Source: Lactuca virosa (lineage: Eukaryota > Streptophyta > Magnoliopsida > Asterales > Asteraceae). From it: 64,000 nt of DNA. The DNA lies in contig CAKMRJ010005634.1 in the NCBI GenBank assembly GCA_928212115.1, positions 257,864,342 through 257,928,341 on the forward strand, in the 5' to 3' direction. Within the stretch, counting starts at the first letter, position 1. The number at the start of each line of letters is the position of its first letter. Of this stretch, positions 53,699-64,000 are shown piece after piece. A model generated the notes under the pieces. The model saw only the letters and a list, made by a program, of their open reading frames with translations, was not told where the DNA came from and did no database searches. A program made the position numbers and the translations under genes.

Positions 53699-56404
53699 CC
53701 TTGATATCTGCTGACCATGCTCAAAGCGAAGGCCACATCAGGGCGAGTACATGTCATAGCATACATGATCGAGCCAACTGCGGAAGCATAAGGTACTCTG
53801 CTCATATCTTCTATCTCGGCATCGGTACTCGGGCTTTGAGTCTTACTCAGTTTGGTATTGCTTTGGATTGGTAACTACCCTTTTTTGGAATTTTCCATGC
53901 TGAAACGTTTCAACACTTTATCCAAGTACTTTGACTAAGTCCTATTAGTCTCCTACTCCTATTTCTCATTATCCTTATCCACAGAATATAAGAAGCTTCT
54001 CCGAGGTCCTTCATAGCGAAGCACTTCCCAAGCCAGGACTTAACCTCCTGCAAGGTTGGGATGTCGTTTCCTATGAGCAGTATGTCATCCACATACAAAA
54101 CGAGAAAGCTAACTATACTCCCACTGGCTTTGACATCTACGCAGGACTCATCCTCGCTTATTGAGAAACCAAACTCTTTGACTTTCTCATCGAAGCAAAG
54201 ATTCCATCTGCGAGATGCTTGTTTCAATCCATAGATGGATTTCTCAATCTTACACCCTCTATTAGGATGCTTCGCATCGACAAAACCCTATGGCTGACTC
54301 ATGTAAACATCCTCAGCCAACTTTCCATTAAGGAAAGCGATTTTGACATCCATCTGTCATATTTCATAATCATGTAACGCAGCTATGGCTAGCATGACCC
54401 TTATAGATTTAATCTTCGCTACTGGTGAGAAGGTATCATCATAGTCAACTCCGGGAGTTTGAGTAAAGCCCTTCGCAACCAGTCGTGCCTTATACACGTG
54501 TACTTTTCCATCCATGTCGCTCTTCTTTTTGAAGATCTATTTGCACCCGACCGTCTTACGACCTGGCACATTGTCAACCAAGTTCCAAACTTGATTGTCA
54601 TACATGGACTGAATCTCGCTGTCCATAGGCTCTTTCTATTTTGCAGACTCCGGGCCTGCCATGGCTTCCTTGTAGTTGTTTGGTTCATCCAAATTTATTA
54701 GTGTACTATCACTAATAAACGTATCACCTTCAGTTGTTATATGGAAACCATACAACACAGGTGGAACACAAACTCTACTGGAACGTCTAAGAGGTAGGTA
54801 TTCGTCAATCGGTTCAACAGGAATTTCCTCCTCGGGTTGAGCGCCAGTGTTAGAGGTTCCTTCATCGCTTGATTCTTGAAGCTCTTCAAGATCAATTTGC
54901 CTCCCACTGTCCTCTTGGAATATGAGTTCTCGCTCTCGGAAAACCCCTCTCCTCGCAACGAAGACACCATTGTCGCTCGGTCTATAGAAGAGATATCCAA
55001 AGGATTTATGCGGATAGCCGATGAAAATACATCGCTCACTAAGAGGTTCGAGCTTGTCGTGAGTCTCTCGTCTTACGAAAGCCTCGCAACCCCAAACCTT
55101 GATATGTGCCAATGAGGGAGTTTTCCCTGTCCACATCTCGTGAGGTGTTTTGGCAACCTTCTTAGTTGGGACTAGATTAAGGATATGGGTGACAGTCTCT
55201 AAGGCATACCCCTAGAATGAGATAGGTAACGAAGCCCGACTCATCATGGAACGAACCATGTCGAACAAGGTTCGATTGCGCCTCTCAGCCACACCATTCA
55301 ACTGCGGTGTTCTAGGCGGCGTCAATTGCGAAACAATTCCGCATTCCTTGAGGTAGTCGTGGAATTCAATACTAAGGTACTCACCACCTCGATCGGATCG
55401 TAGCATCTTAATTTTCCCACCCAACTAATTCTCCACTTCTTGCTTAAACTCTTTGAACTTTTCAAAAGTTTCTGACTTGTGCTTGATAAAGTAGATTTGC
55501 CTATATCTGCTATAATCATCGGTAAAAGTCATATAGAAGCGGTTCGCATCCCTTGTGGTGGATCTAAAGGGCCTACATACATCGGTATGTATGAGATCCA
55601 ATAAACCCTCACCCCTTTCACAAGTACCAGTGAAGGGTGACTTAGTCATCTTTCCGAGCAAATAAGACTCGCATGTGTCATCGTCCCTAAGGTCGAATGA
55701 ATCCAACACTCCATCCTTTTGGAGTTGGGCTATGCGTTTCTTGTTGACATGTCCAAGACGAAAATGCCACAAGCATGATTTATCCAAACCATTGGAAGAA
55801 TCGATAGGCAACACATCATTTCCTAAGTTTTCTACAACCATCACAGTTTCATATATTCCATTACAAGGCAATGCTTCAAAATAGAAAGTACCATTAAAGA
55901 AAGCATTAATAGAACCATTTTCATTACCAAACGAAAATCTAAAACCTTGTTTATACAAACCATGAAAAGAAATAATGTTTCGTGTCATTTCTGACGAATA
56001 GCAACAATAATTCAAACCCAGACCTAACCCACTACTAAGCACTAAAGAGTTAACTCCAATCTTGGTGACATGCGACGCTTTCCTATTCCCCATGATCAAG
56101 TTTATCTTCCCATGCTCCACATCCCTACTTGTTCTTTGACCCTGCAAATCAGAACAAATGTGAAACCACTTCCTGTATCAAGGACCCAAGAAATAGCATG
56201 TGATGAGTTGTTAGATTGAATAGTATAAATACCTGCGAAGGATGGCTTTATCTTTCCATCCTTGATGTCCTGCAGATATTTCGGGCAACTTCGTTTCCAA
56301 TGCCCTTTGTCGTGACAGTGGAAGCACTCTGCGTCCCTAGGGTTGGAAGATGGGGTAGCAGAAGCAGCTTTGGTCCCACTAGAAGAGGATCCATCATGGG
56401 GTTT
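53699..56404 (-). pseudogene. Copia pol of C2: gag end, protease, integrase and reverse transcriptase
   Basis: Minus-strand order: gag knuckle CFHCHDKGHWKRSC, protease active site WVLDTGSGF (about 56170), frameshift, then pre-integrase (LWHFRLGHVNKKR, CESYLLGKMTKSPF), integrase (HTDVCRPF, TFTDDYSRY, LRSDRGGEYLSIEF, TPQLNGVAERRNRTL), integrase tail (KVWGCEAFVRRETHDKLEP), linker with LPLRRSSRV, then RT (VWNLVDNVPGRKTVGC, DVKIAFLNGKLAEDVYMSQP) and the active site LYVDDILLIGND at about 54100. The RNase H part is at 43084-43618, beyond G3. Damage includes several stops, frameshifts, and Cys-to-Tyr in the pre-integrase CESC. This encoded the reverse transcription and integration enzymes; it is now dead. 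Confidence 0.9.
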
Positions 56405-57160
56405 TGTTGGATTAATGTCTAAGTCCATAACTATATTTGGTATGTACTTGACCCGACCCGGCATGGTCCATTTGGGTTGCACTTCACCGGCACAATTTAT
56501 ATGGATAGACTTTTGAGAATAGTATATTTATGATTTATATTAATATATTATAAGTTCTAATATATTAATATGGAATCATATTATTTAATTAGTATTGATC
56601 AAGAATTAATTTAGAATTAATTAAGTGATCAAAAAGAACTAATTAAATATGGACTCTTATATATATATAGGGAATGGGCCAAGTTCATTTAGGTTGGGCT
56701 AAGCTTTCATGGATGGTCCATGGAGCTTTTAACCCATGGATCCTATGTAAATGAAAGGTCATGGGTATTAGGGTTTACATGGATGTAACCCTAATCCTCC
56801 ATAATATATAAAGGGGTCCTTGGCTCACAAAATTGGCACAAGTGTGTGAAAATAAGAGTGGGCCGATTTTAGTGTGCATACATATTCTCTCAAGTTCTTC
56901 CAAGGTGTTTTGGTGATTTGTGATTCCATTTGAGGCTTCCACACTATTGGGGCTAAGCTCTTAAAGCTTGAAGACATCAAGCTACATCAAAAGGTATGTC
57001 ATCTAACTAGAACTTTGTAGTATAGGTGCTTCATAATATGCTAGTTAGGATGAAATATTGGAATAGTTAATATTTGCATGTATAATAGAGAAAACATAGA
57101 TCCAAGGTTTATAGGGTTGCATGTACACCATAGGAGTGTTAAAATGCTCAAAACCCAACA
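56405..57160 (+). repeat. 5' LTR of C3
   Basis: TGTTGGATTAATG...AAACCCAACA. ATATATAAAGGGGTCC at about 56804 is a likely TATA region; transcription would start shortly after it (inference). Confidence 0.95.
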
Positions 57161-57161
57161 G

Positions 57162-57179
57162 TGGTATCAGAGCCAGGTT
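57162..57179 (+). promoter_or_regulatory. Primer-binding site of C3
   Basis: TGGTATCAGAGCCAGGTT directly after the LTR, an intact initiator tRNA-Met site. Confidence 0.93.
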
Positions 57180-58812
57180 GTTTTATGTTATATTGATGCA
57201 AATGTTTTATTTTCAAGTTGGAAAAAAAAGGAAAAAAAAACATGACGTTTGTCAAATTTTAAGATAATTACTTGTTTTGTGAAAAACGAATTATTTGTAA
57301 AATTTGAATCATTTTTATATGAGTTGAATTAGGTCAAATTTAGTAAAAGATAAATGATATGATTATTTTATTAGTTTTAAAAGTTTGATCTAAATGTTTT
57401 AAGGAGTTACATATTTTGTCATAAAATTTTAGAGCTCAAAAGTTTTTTTTAAAGTTGTGATCTTAAGGGTTTTTGAAACTTTCATAAGTTATGGATATGA
57501 AAGTTTTTTTTAAGAAAAAAATTTGATTCAATGTTTTTATGGAGTTACAAAATTTGGTGTTAATGTTTTAAAGAATTCCATAACTTGTTCTTAAGTTATG
57601 GAACATGGAAAGTTTCATCATAAAACCCATTAATTCCATAAGTTATGGAATCCAAAGGTTTTCAAGAATTACAAAACTTGCCCTCAAGTTTTGGAATTTG
57701 AGAAAAGTTTTTTATGAAAAAAAGAATTGAATTCTAAAACTCTTGGGTTCATAACTTAAACAATTAATTAAATGGTTTTAATTTTGAGTTTAATAATTGG
57801 AATTATGATGTTTTGTTGAATAGTTCAAATTAACTCTTATGGACTTTATTAACAGTTAATTAAAGCGTTTAATTAAAAGAGTATTATTAATCCATAAATA
57901 TATGGTTTGAGTTTAATTAAATTAAAAGTCTAGTTTAATTAATAGATTAAACCACCAAGTATTTTAAATGTCTAAAATACACCCTTATACTATTATAATA
58001 TTAAAAGTTTAATATATTATATGTATAAGAGCAAGTCGTCTTACCATTAGTAGGCCTCATTCACGAAGCCGGTCTATAAGGGGGGTATAAGGTTACTGCC
58101 TATAAAATGGCAGTTTAATGGGTGTCCACTGTCACTCACCGCTTCCTTGACCGGTGGAGGGTCGTTAGCCGAACAGGTAGGACAAGGACTATAATTCTCC
58201 CTTCATTATAAGTATAATGATAATACTAAGTAACTAAACACTTATAAATTCCCAATCTTAGTTACTTAGGAAAATGTGAATAAGGTGCTAATCCATGAAA
58301 TTACACTTTGCACTTTGTTTAAGCTGTTAGTGGAGCGTGTGTGGTTAACCAGCACACTAACCTGGACTTAACAAGGTAGGCAAAGGGTAACTTAATGTTT
58401 ATCATAGTATCGTTGGAGCGTGTGTGGTTAACCGGCACATCGATTGAGGGGTAAATATTAAGGGTACCAAGTATATTTGCATGGTTACTTCACACCTTGT
58501 TTTGTGATCCTCGGCATCCCAGTCACAAAACCTGAAGGGACACTCGAGATTGAAACATGCCATTGAAAAGTTCAATGAATCTCAAAAGAATCTAGGAGTT
58601 TCAAAACCAATTAAAACCTAATAATACATTTCGTTTATCTTGGAGGAAATTGGTGAATCGTCATTCACCTACCTTCAAATATTTTATAGCTTGGATTACA
58701 GCATCCCTCTTCCAAGTTATAAAATAGTTTGTTGGGTCCTAGCCTTAATATATCATATTGGGTGTTATATTAAGGACTTAAATCAACTTTACGTGAATTT
58801 CTCCCATTGTTG
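57180..58812 (+). other. Leader of copia C3
   Basis: Non-coding, 1.6 kb. Repeated TTCCATAACTT and CAAGTTATGGAA words at 57480-57700. A block at 58020-58210 matches C1 7320-7500 in inverse orientation. Two copies of GGAGCGTGTGTGGTTAACC lie at 58331 and 58411. Confidence 0.7.
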
Positions 58813-59520
58813 ATGTCTGGTTTAGAAAACAATGATCTTCCCAAACCAAGCTTTCCTAATGAATATACTTCCCGAGTTTGGCTCATGGAAGTCATACTCT
58901 CTTCCTCCACCTCCTCCAATTATTCTCCCTAACCCACAAGTTCAAGGTCACTCAAGCCCTAATGGCAAGCAAGGTCTATGTGTGATCACATCTTAGAGAT
59001 GAAGTCACATATTGACAAGCCGGGAGAGTTGGGTGTCAAAGTCTTGAGAAAGTTGGATGTTCAATCACTTTCTAAGTCACATAGTGAGTTCCTTTGGGAC
59101 TACTATGAAACAGACTATGACATGAACCTTAATGATCATATCTATTTGCTTGGTGCTGCTGAATCAGCAATGATTTGGAACGATAGTAAAGCAAATTTGA
59201 TTAGAAGATCAACTTCCCAAAAACTTTATGGACAGTGACAATGGTGACACTGGAAATCCAGAAAAAGCATTCTCTTCCCAATGGAAAGGGATTGGCCATA
59301 GTCAACCCGGTTGACCAAATGGTAAAGAGAAAGGCTAAGTCTGAGATAGTCCCATTACCAAAGGGTCCATATGTTTATTTTGCAAAGGAAGGGGCGTTGA
59401 TTGCAAAGCTGCCAAATTTACCTAAGGATGTTAAAGTCAATAAGTTTGACTCTACATCAGGTAGAGCCCATTATCTAACTCTGTTAAGTTCTATTCTGAG
59501 ATCCCATTACATGATGTGAC
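58813..59520 (+). pseudogene. Decayed copia gag of C3
   Basis: ATG at 58813 gives MSGLENNDLPKPSFPN, then frames break. Open pieces: 58978-59238 (CDHILEMKSHIDKPGELGVK, then LSKSHSEFLWDYYETDYDMN), matching the MKSHID/SLSKSYxxFLxxYxMN pattern of copia gag, and 59235-59519 (GPYVYFAKEGALIAKLPNL). No intact zinc knuckle. It is much more degraded than the LTRs. Confidence 0.75.
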
Positions 59521-62400
59521 TGGGTCACATGTTGATGTTTTAAGAATCAAAGAATAGAGAGAAATCTTAAAGGAAGTATATGCTGATTCTGATCGCGAAG
59601 GTGGATTTCGATCGCATCAGAATTTTGAGCAGTTGCTTAAGAAGTTATGATATATTGCTAAGGAATAGATAACAACAATTTTCCATGTGGATTGTAAGGA
59701 TAAGTTTTTCCGCAAAGTTTTAAAATAAAAGAAAATTGTTTAATTTTATTTATTTGAAGTATCCTTACAATGGCATTTGTGGAAAATTGTTGCTTATATG
59801 ATTCCACTGACAGCAATATTGGAAAATGGATTTGATTCTTTCATTTGTGGTAGTGTCTAAATTTACCAAATCAGGAAAGTTCCTCATCGCCCAAGTTTCA
59901 ATTGGACCGAAACTTGGAATCATGCAAGTTGAATAGTATGATGAATGAGAACTTTCAAGCATTGAAAATCAAGACTAATTACTTGTTCACATGGATGTGT
60001 GAGTCAAGTGAAGGACTAAAGGGATCGAGTACACATTCTTGTGCACTGGTCATGTCCACCACAAAGTCGTTAAGACTATTTGATTTACTAAAGTTTAGTA
60101 AATATGGTTATACTTACAAGTTTAAGTATAATTCTGAAACATTGGAAAAGTCTCAATGTATTGCAGAACGAATGGGAAGAATCAAATTAGGCAGAAAGAT
60201 AAAAGTTTCTCAAATCTGAAAAGATGGGAGAGTACTTTAGTATCATGTTTGTGATCATCTTAATGATTTAGAAATCATATCACAATTAGTCCTCTAAAGG
60301 TCATCTTAGTGCATTCTTATGACTAAGAAGAGGAGTCATGAATTGTTGAAATGGTTAGATCAGGAAGATGAGTCATACTTCGTTCCAAAACAATTCTTAG
60401 AGTCATACTCCAAGATTGTAACTTGAGTGACATATCTTAAAGAAAGGTTTAAAACACTTGTCAAATGTAAGAGTAAAAGTGTCCTACTCTTGTACATTTG
60501 AAATTGGTAAGTTGTGATGTTTTGGATAAAACAAAGACCAACTAAGGCCAATTGTGTGAAGTGTTTGTCTTGATAAAGAATCCGCACTATCTCTTGAATA
60601 TTTGGCAAGATAGTCTTATATGTCAAGAGGATAGTGGGAGTCTTAAAGATCCTAAAAAGAATTTCAAGAACTAATCAAGAATAAAACCTGAGGTTCTTCA
60701 CTAGCACACGACTTGAGGTTTATAACCTATCGTGTTGACATATTCTGTGCCCATTCCAGTTAAAGTTGGCTTTGCATAGGAGTTCTGAAAGTTCTCAATT
60801 GGTTGCATAACAATGGAAGCAATGGCAGGCCCTGTACTGCCAGGTGGCAAGAAGTTAAGATTGCATAAGTTCAGTCCATATGAGTTTGGATTTGTCATTA
60901 TCCTTGTCTTGTGACTATGGTTTTGACGATTCACATGGATAAGAACACATACACCATAAAATCTAAGGGTCATAAGGTTTCTCTCCGATTCATGAAAATG
61001 ATGGTGAGGAAACACTTCCACCAAGTAGATTTGAAGCAGATGGCAAAAGGTCTAAACAATTGAGACTATGATTACGGCATCCCTTTTCATAGTTCTGAAA
61101 TTGTTTAGACACACATGCATGCTATCTAAGGAAAGGTGTATGATTTTGATAAAGTTTTATCAAAGCATCTCGTATCAGAAATCTGAACTTTGGTAAGAAA
61201 GTCAATAAAGTATTGATTTCTAGAAGTCCAGCTGATTTCTGAGTACATGTCAAAGCTAGTGGGAGCATAAGTGTTATGCTAATAATCATCATGTTAGTGG
61301 GAGCATGATAATTATTGTTAGTGTTGCAAGTTAGCAATGTTAATTATAGAAAACAAAGTTTCAATTCGTGAGGCTGCAGGGATTGAAAAATTTGTTTTGC
61401 TATAATTAAGGGAGAGGATATACTTCATTTCAGTTCTAAAGGCTTAGATTGAGACCTTAATCATCTTTAGTCAAGAATATATATATGAATTTCATGTTGG
61501 ATTGGTTCAACTTAAGGAAATTCTATATATTGCGTTCTCAAAATTCGATTATGATTACGACATCCCTCTTCATAGTCAAATTTTGAAAACATGGCAAATA
61601 AAAATATTGTAGCAAAAGACTGGTCTAGAATCATGTCTTTATGTGAGACATCATGAATCGTGTACCATTTGCTTTGGGTACAGGATCGATTGCATGTGCT
61701 ATAATATTTGTCATTTCTAATTTTTCCAAATGCCCAAAGGCATTAAGAAGGGAAAAGGTCTAGAATTGGATATGACTAAAATGATTAAGCAATTGTCGAG
61801 GACAATCTGAGGTTTACCAAAGATTGGTTGCTCAGGGACAGTTGGAAGTATAGTGCTAATTTTGGAAGGACCATATTGACATATTCTGAAAAGAGGCATC
61901 TCTTATTCAGAAGTGATAGTCAAAATGAGAATATGGAGTTGTCTCCATAGGTGGAAGTTATCTGTGTAAGATTAGAAAACTTAATGCAAGAAGCATGTCC
62001 AAAGCAATGTACTTTGAATATGAGACTTAGTTTCCATGGAGTTGATCTCCATTGGAATACCTTATAATGACTGTTGACAAGTCTTTGTGACTTTGTACAT
62101 ATTCATTACAGGAGGGTCAGTGCATATAAGTTTAAAATCTAAACAGATTTCGATAAATGATAGGAATTTGAAATTCTCACATTTTTCGATAAGGATTTGG
62201 GAGTGTGAAATTAGAATCATTGAAATTATGTTCAATTGGTTTATTTCACAAAGTAAGGATCATAGACAAACATAGAGTGCATACTTGGTGTATGGCAAAG
62301 CTATTGTTTAAGAAAAAATAGTGTACATGCTTGGAGCATGGGACAACTAGTGTTTTTAATTCAAGTATAAAGTTGATAAAACCGAAACAATGAATAATGA
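59521..62400 (+). pseudogene. Remnants of copia pol in C3
   Basis: Only fragments can be read: an integrase piece at about 60080-60219 (FSKYGYTYKFKYNSETLEKS, then LGRKIK, corresponding to DDYSRYGYIYLIKHKSETFE), a following SDRGGEY-like piece near 60225, and an RT-tail piece near 61660 (VPFALGTGSIACAI). Stops occur in every frame throughout. No RT YVDD motif found. Not functional. Confidence 0.65.
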
Positions 62401-63230
62401 GTAATCAGTATGGTGATAAATAAAAGTGTTTATTTATATTCATAGGGTTTGATACCATATTTGATTCATTTATTCTTGTGTTTCACTTTGCATGTTTTGA
62501 CTTCCAGAATAACTAAGTCGCTCTTCCTGAATGATTAAGTTATTCAAACCATCCACAGTCGGTCATATGTTGGAAGTAGATATGAATCAAGACTGTCATG
62601 GGTTGGTTTGTAGAGGTCCAAGTTGGTGGACAAAGTGGTGCTACAACACTCATGAGTGCTCATAAGTTCTGAGTATTGGATTCAACCCGCGCTCATTTGA
62701 ATCACTTCATGGATTTTATCACGAGTGATCATGAGACGATAATATCTTATATTCTTCAAACCTAGAGATATGAGTTGTTACTATGAGTTGGTTATACATT
62801 GATTGCACGACGAAAACGCATTTGGTAACTCGATGTTATAAAACGTGCCTTTGTGTATGATTCAACAAGTAGTAGAACAAGCCATATGAGTCGAAGTTTA
62901 TCCATTCCTTTTACCTTCGGGATAAAAGCGATATCTGTGGGCCCCTCGATGATTTAGCGATGACACATGTGAGTGCTTGGCCAAGCCAGGACTGATTTGA
63001 TTTGTTCAATCAGTCAGTCATCATAAATCGAAATCGGGAAACAACAAATGGACAGAGAGAATGATTATAATCCATGTCTCAGTCCATATGATATCTAGAA
63101 TGGAGGAATATATGATCCCTTATCTAATGGACAAGTCATTGACAAGGTCAGAGTTCGACAACGGCTTTAAGAGCTACGATTGCCAGTTAGGTTTTGAAGT
63201 CATACTCAATAATAGTTTTAGACTTATCCA
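62401..63230 (+). other. C3 region between pol remnant and 3' LTR
   Basis: Non-coding; partly homologous to 42603-43083 of C2 in inverse orientation. No gene. Confidence 0.65.
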
Positions 63231-63240
63231 AGTGGGAGAC
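63231..63240 (+). promoter_or_regulatory. Polypurine tract of C3
   Basis: AGTGGGAGAC directly before the 3' LTR. Confidence 0.75.
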
Positions 63241-63993
63241 TGTTGGATTAATGTCTAAGTCCATAACTATATTTGGTATGTACTTGACCCGACCCGGCAT
63301 GGTCCATTTGGGTTGCACTTCACCGGCACAATTTATATGGATAGTCTTTTGAGAATAGTATATTTATGATTTATATTAATATATTATAAGTTCTAATATA
63401 TTAATATGGAATCATATTATTTAATTAGTATTGATCAAGAATTAATTTAGAATTAATTAAGTGATCAAAAAGAACTAATTAAATATGGACTCTATATATA
63501 TATGGAATGGGCCAAGTTCATTTAGGTTGGGCTAAGCTTTCATGGATGGTCCATGGAGCTTTTAACCCATGGATCCTATGTAAATGAAAGGTCATGGGTA
63601 TTAGGGTTTACATGGATGTAACCCTAATCCTCCATAATATATAAAGGGGTCCTTGGCTCACAAATTGGCACAAGTGTGTGAAAATAAGAGTGGGCCGATT
63701 TTAGTGTGCATACATATTCTCTCAAGTTCTTCCAAGGTGTTTTGGTGATTTGTGATTCCATTTGAGGCTTCCACACTATTGGGGCTAAGCTCTTAAAGCT
63801 TGAAGACATCAAGCTACATCAAAAGGTATGTCATCTAACTAGAACTTTGTAGTATAGGTGCTTCATAATATGCTAGTTAGGATGAAACCTTGGAATAGTT
63901 AATATTTGCATGTATTAATAGAGAAAACATAGATCCAAGGTTTATAGGGTTGCATGTACCCCATAGGAGTGTTAGAATGCTCAAAACCCAACA
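63241..63993 (+). repeat. 3' LTR of C3
   Basis: Full-length partner of 56405-57160; C2 sequence should resume at 63994. Confidence 0.95.
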
Positions 63994-64000
63994 GGTTTAC

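Larger units (their letters stand above)
56405..63993 (+). mobile_element. Ty1/copia element C3, full length, young but coding-defective
   Basis: 7589 bp with exact 5-bp target copies GGTTT at 56400-56404 and 63994-63998. LTRs of 756 and 753 bp differ by about five substitutions and a few small indels (under 1%). Between them are primer site, long leader, decayed gag, pol remnants and a purine tract. It lies inside the gag end of C2 in the opposite orientation. It belongs to the same family as C1. Confidence 0.93.
42192..64000 (-). mobile_element. Ty1/copia element C2, split by G3 and C3
   Basis: Minus-strand order from the right: gag C-terminus/protease, pre-integrase, integrase, RT (56404-53699), then RNase H (43618-43084), 3' internal region (43083-42603) and a partial 3' LTR (42514-42192). 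G3 interrupts it in RNase H at the tail of the RT/RNase H junction (SRYQGN / RAHW), and C3 near the end of gag. The rest of gag and the 5' LTR should begin at 63994 and continue past the window. C1 and C2 share gag and pol sequence. Confidence 0.88.

Overview
The window is plant nuclear DNA made almost entirely of nested, mostly broken transposable elements. I found no convincing free-standing host gene. Ty1/copia and Ty3/gypsy polyproteins primed from initiator-tRNA-Met sites, intron-containing Mutator-like (MULE) transposases, long LTRs, AT-rich inverted-repeat elements and (TA)n tracts point to a large-genome flowering plant. The style of the gag and copia sequences suggests Asteraceae, possibly lettuce-like; that is an inference from memory, not a database result.

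Layout, left to right. 1-4682: minus-strand gypsy element G1 (partial gag, an extra acidic ORF upstream of gag, primer site, long LTR with GGCCCA-rich repeats). 4750-8961: minus-strand copia C1 (truncated pol, gag, leader, 5' LTR), inserted into the 5' part of MULE1. 8967-13347: MULE1, with a decayed transposase on + and a convergent small GRF-type zinc-finger gene on -, an arrangement like maize mudrA/mudrB. 13381-18079: foldback and TIR elements (FB1, MITE1-3), several abutting (TA)n tracts; one holds a solo LTR with a 5-bp target duplication. 18080-26400: gypsy G2 (+) with an intact gag, no pol and a truncated 3' LTR. 26401-30345: MULE2 on the minus strand. 31085-36450: foldback FB2, interrupted by T1 (31780-36326), a short-LTR element with one unusual ORF and a 465-bp hAT-type insertion. 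37621-40545: a long broken ORF of a plant transposon-associated type. 42192-64000: minus-strand copia C2, interrupted in RNase H by gypsy G3 (43619-53693) and near the gag-protease part by copia C3 (56405-63993), the latter with an exact 5-bp target duplication and nearly identical LTRs.

The most striking unexplained signal is a family of ten large imperfect palindromes (150-245 bp) in G2 and G3. Each has arms that match themselves but differ from module to module, around a nearly invariant 20-nt centre, TGTTCCTTGTTTGGTTGTGG, always in the sense orientation of its element. They occur in the LTRs, in the leader and just downstream of gag, which suggests a conserved RNA structure of this gypsy lineage. 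Other repeated signals are TACGC-TGG-GCGTA palindromes and a ~165-bp array in the G3 LTR, a duplicated GGTTAACC-containing block in the copia leaders, and a TTTCGAA cluster in T1.

Relative order of events: C1 landed in MULE1; the hAT-type element landed in T1, which had landed in FB2; G3 and C3 both landed in C2. C3 and G2 have the youngest-looking LTR pairs. C3 is young by its LTRs but carries a decayed coding region, so it probably moved using another element's proteins.
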